Assembly (NCBI GenBank): GCA_016763255.1
Contig: JAESUA010000365.1
Location: 1-5,628 of the forward strand
From: Magnetovibrio sp.
GTDB lineage: Bacteria; Pseudomonadota; Alphaproteobacteria; Rhodospirillales; Magnetovibrionaceae
Direction of reading: 5' to 3'
DNA: 5,628 bases
Shown here in pieces: positions 1 through 4,664 of the stretch (positions are counted from its first letter, which is position 1; each line of letters opens with the position of its first letter). The position numbers were made by a program, and so were the translations under genes. The notes under the pieces were generated by a model that made no database searches, was not told where the DNA came from, and saw nothing but the letters and a program-made list of their open reading frames with translations.

Positions 1-116
1 ATGCCGCTCAATGAGGGCAGGGTGTGAGGATTGTGGGGGCGTTGTCCTCTGGATCGCGCCCGATAGACCGCATTCAAGCACCGTTCACAGTGTGGGTTAA
101 AGTGTAGGTAAACAGA
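1..116. other. No supportable feature
   Basis: These 116 bases beyond the tRNA terminator contain only short open frames running off the left edge on either strand (for example a minus-strand GTG-led frame and a plus-strand frame ending near 100). None has a ribosome-binding site or recognisable product. I saw no second copy of the tRNA 3' end that would mark an integration site. Confidence 0.4.
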
Positions 117-145
117 AAGGGCCCCACGATAACCGCAGGGCCCTT
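117..145 (-). terminator. Rho-independent-type terminator after tRNA-Ser
   Basis: An 8-bp perfect stem (AAGGGCCC at 117-124 pairing with GGGCCCTT at 138-145) encloses a 13-base loop. Read on the minus strand, the descending arm runs into CCCTTTCTGTTT, a modest T-rich tail. It lies 7 bases beyond the CCA end of the tRNA gene, where a tRNA transcript would be expected to stop. The plus-strand tail (TTATTGTT) is also T-rich, so it may work in both directions. Confidence 0.75.
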
Positions 146-152
146 ATTGTTC

Positions 153-245
153 TGGCGGACAGGGAGGGATTCGAACCCTCGGTACGGTGTTAAACCGCAC
201 GGCGGATTAGCAATCCACTGGTTTCAGCCACTCACCCACCTGTCC
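153..245 (-). tRNA. tRNA-Ser (anticodon GCU)
   Basis: Read on the minus strand, the sequence folds as a complete class II tRNA. The acceptor stem GGACAGG/CCTGTCC has discriminator G and an encoded CCA. There is a short D stem (GGT/ACC). The anticodon stem GTGGA/TCCGC encloses the loop TTGCTAA, with anticodon GCT at plus positions 209-211. A long variable arm (GCGGT/ACCGT) follows, then the T arm GAGGG-TTCGAAT-CCCTC. The long variable arm plus GCU anticodon identifies serine, reading AGC/AGU codons. It lies 76 bases beyond the 3' end of the YbaK-family gene on the same strand. The protein-like reading over it on the plus strand is the usual spurious tRNA shadow. Confidence 0.97.
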
Positions 246-251
246 ACAGGT

Positions 252-269
252 TTCCGGGTGGCACCGGAA
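252..269 (-). other. Short hairpin between deacylase gene and tRNA-Ser
   Basis: TTCCGG (252-257) and CCGGAA (264-269) form a 6-bp stem around GTGGCA; allowing a bulged G lengthens it by two pairs. It lies between the stop of the YbaK-family gene and the tRNA 5' end. There is no T tract after it on the minus strand, so it is a poor intrinsic terminator. It could protect the mRNA 3' end or help separate mRNA from tRNA. Confidence 0.3.
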
Positions 270-321
270 GGCTCTTCTTATACGTCTCTGGCTTCGGGAT
301 CAAGCAGGTTTTTGATTGAAT

Positions 322-822
322 TCAGGACGATTGCGCCGGTGCGGCCACGGCGTAGGAAATCAGCCCGCCGGTGAGGGTTTTGAGCTCGTCCACCGTGGTC
401 TCGAAAACGCAGTGGGGATGACCTGCCGCGGCATAGACTTTGTCGAACCGCTTAAGGCTGGCATCAATTGCCGTGGGCAATGTAGTGACCAGTCCCACCG
501 GGGCCACGCCACCGATGGAAAAGCCGGTCACCGCGCGCACCAGATCGGCGGTCGGCCGCACCACCGCACCGTTCAACTGGAAGACTTTTTCCAACTGATC
601 TTCGCGGCAGTGATGATCACCGGCCACCAGGGCCAAAACATAACGATTGCCAACCGTAAACACCACGGTTTTGACGATTGCGCCTTGCTCGACACCCAAA
701 GCCTTGGCGGCTTGCGCGGCGCTGCGTGCGGTGTCTGACAATTCCTGGACGTTGTCGGATTGCCCGGCATCGACCAGGGCCTTGCGCACCCGCTTAACGG
801 TATCTCGTTCCAAATTGCTCAA
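322..822 (-). CDS. YbaK/ProX-family aminoacyl-tRNA deacylase
   Basis: This 166-residue protein belongs to the YbaK/EbsC/ProX superfamily, free-standing editing domains that hydrolyse mischarged aminoacyl-tRNA in the cytoplasm, such as Ala- or Cys-tRNA(Pro). Visible family marks are the invariant lysine (Lys51 in GAIVKTVVF), the glycine-rich signature GFSIGGVAPVG (residues 100-110) and the C-terminal AGHPHCVF loop (133-140). The length is normal for a stand-alone member. The start is TTG at 820-822: an in-frame TAG at 832-834 leaves no earlier option, there is no nearby downstream ATG, and AGGGGG lies 5 bases upstream. It begins 27 bases after the glutathione transferase stop on the same strand, so the two are probably co-transcribed. 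Which mischarged pair it edits cannot be read from the sequence; the family assignment is firm. Confidence 0.9.
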   Translation of the reverse strand: MSNLERDTVKRVRKALVDAGQSDNVQELSDTARSAAQAAKALGVEQGAIVKTVVFTVGNRYVLALVAGDHHCREDQLEKVFQLNGAVVRPTADLVRAVTGFSIGGVAPVGLVTTLPTAIDASLKRFDKVYAAAGHPHCVFETTVDELKTLTGGLISYAVAAPAQSS

Positions 823-849
823 GTGGGCCCCCTAAGCTGTCGTGTGGCC

Positions 850-1488
850 TTATGTAGGCGGTGGTAACGGCACGTTCATGCCCATTTCCACCGATTCGCG
901 CTCCGATAGGTTATCATACCAGCGCTTCACATGGGGAAAGTCCGAAAGTTCTATAGGATGCCAGTCATGGCGCGCGACCCACGGATAGGTAGCGATGTCG
1001 GCGATGGAGAATACCTCACCAGCCAAAAAATCATTGTCCGCCAAGTGAGCATCCATCACCCCATACAAGCGTTTAAGCTCGGTCGAATAGCGTTCCTTGG
1101 CATAGGGCACGTCTTCTTTGGCAAATTTCACAAAATGATGGGTCTGGCCGAACATCGGGCCCACGCCACCCATCTGAAACATCAACCATTGCAAGACTTT
1201 ATAGCGAGCCTCACCGGTGGCCGGCAGTAAATCTTCGCGCTGACATTTTTCCGCCAAATAAATCAAAATCGCGCCGGATTCGAACAACGAAAACGGTTCT
1301 TCATCCGGTCCATCGCTATCGACGATGGCGGGAATTTTATTGTTCGGGCTAATTTTCAAAAAGTCCGGGGCAAACTGGTCGTCCTCTAAAATGTTGATGG
1401 GATGGACGTTATACGACAGGCCCAACTCTTCCAACATGATGGACACTTTTTTACCGTTGGGCGTACCCCAGGTGTAGAGATCAATCAT
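850..1488 (-). CDS. yfcG: YfcG-like (Nu-class) glutathione transferase / disulfide reductase
   Basis: This 212-residue cytosolic protein has the GST layout: an N-terminal thioredoxin-fold domain (about 1-85) and an all-helical C-terminal domain. It closely resembles E. coli YfcG, which binds glutathione or GSSG and reduces disulfides. Matching features are MIDLYT..TPNG with Thr9 and Asn11 at the active-site turn, ISPNNKIPAIVD with the cis-proline, FESGAI (Glu70-Ser71, gamma-glutamyl binding), the QMGGVGPMFGQ segment near 105-115, and the SIADIATYP capping box. There is no CxxC, as expected for this class. The ATG at 1486-1488 is preferred over the in-frame TTG just before it: AGGAG lies 6 bases upstream, and the resulting MIDLY start matches YfcG. 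It lies 67 bases after ltaE and 27 bases before the deacylase gene. Confidence 0.9.
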   Translation of the reverse strand: MIDLYTWGTPNGKKVSIMLEELGLSYNVHPINILEDDQFAPDFLKISPNNKIPAIVDSDGPDEEPFSLFESGAILIYLAEKCQREDLLPATGEARYKVLQWLMFQMGGVGPMFGQTHHFVKFAKEDVPYAKERYSTELKRLYGVMDAHLADNDFLAGEVFSIADIATYPWVARHDWHPIELSDFPHVKRWYDNLSERESVEMGMNVPLPPPT

Positions 1489-1524
1489 CAAACACTCCTC
1501 AAAAATTCCCCGTCAAGACTTCAA

Positions 1525-1552
1525 GATATAGAGCACATCCAAATTTGAACAA
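1525..1552 (-). promoter_or_regulatory. Possible sigma-70-type promoter for the GST-deacylase pair
   Basis: In the ltaE-GST gap the minus strand reads TTGTTC (plus 1547-1552), a 16-base spacer, then TATATC (1525-1530). Each box matches the consensus at about four of six positions. The site is 36 bases upstream of the GST start. No hairpin terminator is visible after ltaE, so the pair could also be transcribed by read-through from fic-ltaE. Confidence 0.3.
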
Positions 1553-1555
1553 GGC

Positions 1556-2587
1556 CTAGCCGCACAACTCTTCAATATCATCGGCCAAGCGGTCCACCGT
1601 TTCAGGTAACAGATCCCACGAACACATGAAGCGGCAGCCGCCTTCGCCGATGAAGGTGTAAAACAGCCAGCCCCGATCGCGCAAACCATCGCGCACCGCC
1701 TTGGGCAATTCGATAAACACGCCGTTGGCTTGGGGTTCGAACAGTGGCGTTGCGCCGGGCAGATCTTTGATGCGCTGGTACAGGCGTCTCGCCATGGCAT
1801 TGGCGTGGGTGGCGTATTTCAGCCACACACCGTCGTTGAGCAACCCCAACCACGGCGCCGAAATAAACCGCATTTTCGAGGCCAATTGGCCCGCTTGTTT
1901 AACCCGATAGGCAAAATCTTCGGCCAGGGCCTTGTTGAAAAATACCACCGCCTCGCCCACCGGCAAGCCGTTTTTGGTGCCGCCAAAGACCAACACATCG
2001 ACTCCCGCGCGCCAGGTGATTTCCGCAGGACTGACGCCCAGGGTCGCCACCGCATTGGCGAAACGTGCGCCGTCCATGTGGATCGACAGGCCGTGGCGTT
2101 TGGCCATGGTGGCGATGGCGCGGACTTCTTCGACGCTGTAAACCGTGCCGACTTCGGTCGCTTGGGTCAGTGAAATCGCTTTGGGCTTAGGGTAGTGAAT
2201 ATCTGTGCGTTTGGTCGCCAACGCTTCGATATCATCCGCCGTCAGCTTGCCGTCGATGCCGGGTGCGGTGAGCAGCTTGGAGCCCCCGGAAAAAAATTCA
2301 GGCGCGCCGCACTCATCGGTTTCCACATGGGCTTTGTCGTGACAAATCACCGAATGATAAGACTGACACAACGCCGCCAGCACCAGCGAATTGGCCGCAG
2401 TGCCGTTGAACACGAAAAACACCTCGGCGTCGGTCTCAAACAATTCACGAATCCGGTCGCACACCTTCTGGGTCCAACTGTCCTCACCGTAAGAAAGCTC
2501 ATGGCCGGCATCATTGGCGCGCACAAACGCTTCCATGGCTTCGGGACAGACCCCGGCGGTGTTATCGGATACAAATTGCTGGGCCAT
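1556..2587 (-). CDS. ltaE: Low-specificity L-threonine aldolase (PLP-dependent)
   Basis: This 343-residue fold-type I PLP enzyme cleaves L-threonine or allo-threonine to glycine and acetaldehyde in the cytoplasm. It is full length for the Pseudomonas-type low-specificity branch. Family marks in order are QQFVSDNTAGVCPEAM at the N terminus, FNGTAAN (60-66, phosphate binding), AHVETDECGAPE (His87 should stack on the cofactor ring), HMDGAR (170-175, Asp172 to the pyridine nitrogen), FGGTKNG with Schiff-base Lys205, and GEGGCRFMCSW near the C terminus. The ATG at 2585-2587 has AAGGAAG 6 bases upstream, but that ribosome-binding site lies inside the last codons of fic, only one base separating fic's stop from this start. 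The gene therefore has no leader of its own. A second, decayed copy of its first 133 bases lies upstream of fic. Confidence 0.95.
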   Translation of the reverse strand: MAQQFVSDNTAGVCPEAMEAFVRANDAGHELSYGEDSWTQKVCDRIRELFETDAEVFFVFNGTAANSLVLAALCQSYHSVICHDKAHVETDECGAPEFFSGGSKLLTAPGIDGKLTADDIEALATKRTDIHYPKPKAISLTQATEVGTVYSVEEVRAIATMAKRHGLSIHMDGARFANAVATLGVSPAEITWRAGVDVLVFGGTKNGLPVGEAVVFFNKALAEDFAYRVKQAGQLASKMRFISAPWLGLLNDGVWLKYATHANAMARRLYQRIKDLPGATPLFEPQANGVFIELPKAVRDGLRDRGWLFYTFIGEGGCRFMCSWDLLPETVDRLADDIEELCG

Positions 2588-2588
2588 A

Positions 2589-3869
2589 TTAAACTTCCTT
2601 TGCTGTCATGCGCACAAATGCCCGTTTTTGAGCCAAGTCAGGGTCTTCTCCAAATGGCCGACCTAAAATTTCGATGACTTCTTCTGCGGCAAACACTCGG
2701 TTACGTTTATGGCCCGTTCTTTCACGCAATACGTCTGCGCTCTCCAACTGCTTAACCGCCCGAGATGCAGCCGGTGCACTGACCGCCAATCGTTTTTGCA
2801 GCATGGTCATCGTAATGATTGGGGTTTCCACCAAAACCTCCAATGCCAATGCAGCTGACGAGCCGCGCCTGAACCGCCCCTGAAGAGCCCATTTTTCAGG
2901 CAACATGCCTATGGCTCGTTTTGTCAGCACCTCTTCAGAATGCGATGCCATAACCGCTTCACATATGAACGTGACGATATCGTGGTATTTCAGTTGTTTC
3001 TGGGCTTTTTGAAGCGCTCTCGAATAGCCGTCTTGGTGAGTTTCGATATACCCGGACAGATACAATGGCAAGCGCCCATATAGCATCATTTGCAAAGGCC
3101 ACAACATCCGCCCTACACGACCATTTCCGTTGGGAAAGGGATGGACAGCTTCAAAATGGGCATGCCCGATGGCCATGCGAACAGGCAATGTCATACCCAT
3201 ACCCGCATCCCCCATTTCGATGACAATATCATCGCGCATCCAAGCCATAACCTCTTGTAAGGTTCGCATAACATGCTCGGGTGGAGCAGGGTTATAGACA
3301 GAGTCTTCTTTTCGCCCACCACCACCAATTTGCACAATGCTTCCTGGCAGACCGGATTCTCGAACTTGTCCTGCCGGATAAATGTATGTCGGGTCCTTTG
3401 ACATGAACATTTCATGCAAAAGACACACAAGGCTTTCGTTTAAGGCCTGTATGCCTTCACGTTCAATGATGCTCAAAGCTTGTTCTAAGGCCGTTGCATA
3501 ACCGCGAACAGCGGCATGGTCAGACTTGCCCTCGCCTTCATCGTATACATCCATCGGGGTCAGCACGTTATCGATGGTCGACCACGTCCCCTCCATCCGA
3601 GACGACGAAACAGCTTCACGGCGCGAAAGCAACAAGGCAGCCAATCGATCTCTTTGAGAGGCCTCACGCCAATGCGGTCTTGAACTCAGCAGATCGTTCG
3701 CACGCGCAATCACCCCCCGGGGCATATTGGGAGGAATATCAACTGGTGGCGAAGGTGGAACAACAAACCATAAGTTTTGGTAGTCCGCATCATCAACATG
3801 AACCACCCCGCCCCCTCTTTCTAAGGTATAGGGCTGGCGCAACCACTCACACAGATCCTCACGTCTCAT
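2589..3869 (-). CDS. fic: Class II Fic-domain AMP-transferase with C-terminal winged helix
   Basis: This 426-residue protein has the architecture of chromosomal Fic proteins such as Shewanella SoFic. A Fic N-terminal helical region carries the inhibitory motif [S/T]xxxE[G/N] as SSRMEG (Ser89, Glu93, Gly94). The target-docking flap lies around LPGSIVQIGG (174-183). The complete catalytic motif HPFPNGNGRVGR spans 243-254, with catalytic His243 and ATP-phosphate-binding Asn249 and Arg251. A winged-helix domain follows (about 340-402, recognition-like segment SAPAASRAVKQLES). Such enzymes transfer AMP from ATP to protein hydroxyls; the in-cis glutamate makes this a self-restrained enzyme needing no separate antitoxin. 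The target is unknown. The ATG at 3867-3869 has AAAGG 10 bases upstream and a too-close AAGG. It is followed after one base by ltaE. Base composition appears more AT-rich than its neighbours, suggesting acquisition. Confidence 0.93.
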   Translation of the reverse strand: MRREDLCEWLRQPYTLERGGGVVHVDDADYQNLWFVVPPSPPVDIPPNMPRGVIARANDLLSSRPHWREASQRDRLAALLLSRREAVSSSRMEGTWSTIDNVLTPMDVYDEGEGKSDHAAVRGYATALEQALSIIEREGIQALNESLVCLLHEMFMSKDPTYIYPAGQVRESGLPGSIVQIGGGGRKEDSVYNPAPPEHVMRTLQEVMAWMRDDIVIEMGDAGMGMTLPVRMAIGHAHFEAVHPFPNGNGRVGRMLWPLQMMLYGRLPLYLSGYIETHQDGYSRALQKAQKQLKYHDIVTFICEAVMASHSEEVLTKRAIGMLPEKWALQGRFRRGSSAALALEVLVETPIITMTMLQKRLAVSAPAASRAVKQLESADVLRERTGHKRNRVFAAEEVIEILGRPFGEDPDLAQKRAFVRMTAKEV

Positions 3870-3894
3870 ACCTTAAAAACCTTTATCACAACAT

Positions 3895-3934
3895 TGTATA
3901 TTTAACTTTATCGCATAAAAGTAAATAATGTAAA
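3895..3934 (-). promoter_or_regulatory. AT-rich promoter region of fic
   Basis: The 80 bases upstream of fic are strongly AT-rich compared with flanking DNA. On the minus strand, candidate -35 boxes are TTTACA (plus 3929-3934) and TTTACT (3920-3925), with AATATA or TATACA (within 3895-3902) as -10 candidates at 17-19 bases from TTTACT. The exact pair cannot be fixed by eye, but this is the only promoter-like sequence between the remnant and the fic start. It would drive ltaE as well. Confidence 0.4.
3901..3925. promoter_or_regulatory. Imperfect inverted repeat, candidate operator of fic
   Basis: TTTAACTTTAT (3901-3911) and ATAAAAGTAAA (3915-3925) are inverted copies matching at 9 of 11 positions around a CGC centre. 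The repeat overlaps the candidate fic promoter boxes, about 32-56 bases before the start codon. A dyad there is where a repressor would sit, and Fic carries its own winged helix, so autoregulation is a natural guess. AT-rich DNA yields such repeats by chance fairly often, which limits confidence. Confidence 0.35.
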
Positions 3935-3950
3935 GTGTATTTAATGTTAC

Positions 3951-4082
3951 GACCGCACACCTGCTCGGTCCATCGGCCCACACCAGACGAAACCTGATGC
4001 CCGGTCTCATTGTTGTGCACAAACGCTTGCATGGCTTCGGACAGACGCCGACGGTGTTATTGGATGCAAATTGCTGGGTCAA
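3951..4082 (-). pseudogene. Decayed, frameshifted copy of the 5' end of ltaE
   Basis: The minus strand here aligns with the first 133 bases of the intact ltaE (2455-2587). I count about 105 matches in 132 bases (roughly 80%) and one single-base deletion, where CCC of codon 15 became CC. The start codon ATG is TTG in this copy. With the deletion repaired it would read LTQQFASNNTVGVCPEAMQ and onward, with about 26 of 43 residues identical to LtaE. As it stands the frame is lost after codon 14, and the match stops abruptly at about 3951, where AT-rich fic leader DNA begins. Only about 3 of 27 substitutions are silent, which fits unconstrained decay rather than a functional paralog. No catalytic region is present. 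It lies 81 bases upstream of fic, in the same orientation as the intact gene. Confidence 0.9.
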
Positions 4083-4100
4083 GCCCGGGGATGACGAGTT
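4076..4100. repeat. Half of an alphaproteobacterial intergenic palindrome
   Basis: On the minus strand the sequence reads AACTCGTCATCCCCGGGCTTG then ACCC. This matches the left arm and loop of a dispersed palindrome I know from many alphaproteobacterial genomes, usually continuing GGGGATCCA (its spurious translation is VIPGLDPGI). The right arm is missing: after ACCC the sequence becomes the ltaE remnant (AGCAATTTGC). The repeat's TTGACCC occupies the place of the remnant's start region. The repeat family is recalled, not searched. Confidence 0.55.
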
Positions 4101-4235
4101 GAAAAACATCGGCGGACGAATAATCGCCTTCATGAGCTCTGCGTAATCGGACAGAATTTTTCTGCGGTTTTTCAAACATCCCCCCTGGTGTATGCTCGCG
4201 ACCAAAGCGAGCATTAAACAAAGCGAGACATCATT
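4083..4235. other. Gene-free leader between ltaE remnant and exported-protein gene
   Basis: This is the remainder of the 366-base stretch (3870-4235) with no intact gene. It contains the rest of the half-palindrome (to 4100), about 90 bases with no recognisable content (4101-4190), and the hairpin leader of the plus-strand gene (4192-4227). An open minus-strand frame across it continues into the frameshifted remnant and shows no family resemblance, so I do not call it. A plus-strand -10-like TATGCT (4191-4196) has a poor TTTTTC (4168-4173) 17 bases upstream; this is the best promoter candidate for the gene at 4236 but is weak. Confidence 0.4.
4192..4227 (+). promoter_or_regulatory. Leader hairpin plus direct repeat before exported-protein gene
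   Basis: ATGCTCGC (4192-4199) and GCGAGCAT (4207-4214) form a perfect 8-bp stem with a 7-base loop, 21 bases before the start codon. The right arm overlaps CAAAGCGAG (4203-4211), which recurs exactly at 4219-4227. The left arm's CTCGC could therefore pair with either copy of GCGAG. The downstream copy covers the region where the ribosome-binding site should be, and no good SD is otherwise visible (only GCGAGA). It could be a protein-binding site or an RNA structure affecting translation. Confidence 0.4.
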
Positions 4236-4595
4236 ATGAAACTGAACCAAAAACTAGCACTCAGCGCGGTTGTTCTATTTGGCCTGCCAAGCGCATCCTT
4301 GGCCTTAGAAGCGTACTCCCCCGCCCTGCAAGACCAGTTCACCGGTTGGTGCACGGAGCAAAGTTATAGCGCCCAGGTGTGCGGTTGCGCAGTATCGCAA
4401 GCCGCCGTGCAGATCCCCGCCGTGGCGCTGACCTCATTTCTCGCCTCAGCCGAGGGCCAGGGCACCGCAGCCCTGTCCTCCAGCGTGAGCATCTCGGCGG
4501 TACAAATCATCACCACCTGCGCCGCCACCTCGTCAAGATCAGGTACCGGTACGGGCGATGCCTTGAAAGCTGTCAGTGGATTGTTTGGCAACTAG
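4236..4595 (+). CDS. Small exported protein with four cysteines, function unknown
   Basis: This 119-residue protein is not recognised as a named family. It begins with a clear Sec signal peptide: MKLNQK, a hydrophobic core at residues 7-18, then a likely cleavage after SLA (residue 23), so it should be periplasmic or secreted. The mature part has exactly four cysteines (39, 49, 51 and 95), including a CGC motif, which would allow two disulfides. The middle is rich in Ala, Ser, Val and Thr, and a flexible SSRSGTGTGD stretch precedes a short C-terminal helix. It is the only plus-strand protein gene here and is convergent with the coiled-coil gene. The ATG at 4236 is fixed by the signal peptide; the ribosome-binding site is weak and the leader carries a hairpin and direct repeat. 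Confidence 0.8.
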   Translation: MKLNQKLALSAVVLFGLPSASLALEAYSPALQDQFTGWCTEQSYSAQVCGCAVSQAAVQIPAVALTSFLASAEGQGTAALSSSVSISAVQIITTCAATSSRSGTGTGDALKAVSGLFGN

Positions 4596-4618
4596 ATCAA
4601 TACGCGGCTTTTATCTTG

Positions 4619-4640
4619 CCGCCTTGAAGCGGGTTATTTT
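4619..4640 (+). terminator. Weak hairpin in the convergent intergenic region
   Basis: CCGC (4619-4622) and GCGG (4629-4632) form a short 4-bp stem around CTTGAA, followed by GTTATTTT on the plus strand. It follows the plus-strand exported-protein gene by 24 bases. An alternative stem (GCGGC 4604-4608 with GCCGC 4618-4622) overlaps it. Both are weak, but the tail-to-tail arrangement means transcription should end within 4596-4664. Confidence 0.3.
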
Positions 4641-4664
4641 AAGCCTTGAAAGTAAAGCCGTGAC

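Noticed and set aside
1..116. Edge open frames as the end or start of a neighbouring gene
   Set aside because: They are too short, with no start signal or recognisable product on either strand.
147..374. Plus-strand open frame with GRDSNPR-like product
   Set aside because: It is the well-known false translation across a tRNA gene (here tRNA-Ser on the other strand) and then runs antisense through the deacylase gene.
1513..2055. Open frames in other frames over ltaE, with Arg/Pro/Trp-rich products
   Set aside because: They are shadow frames of a conserved, full-length aldolase gene.
3951..4082. Possibility that the remnant is a functional short leader peptide starting at TTG
   Set aside because: The frame breaks after codon 14, the sequence before TTG is the palindrome without a ribosome-binding site, and the sequence is explained by homology to ltaE.
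3873..4250. 125-codon minus-strand open frame covering the fic leader
   Set aside because: It crosses the half-palindrome and reads the ltaE remnant, in frame only as far as the deletion; past that it has no family resemblance and no ribosome-binding site.
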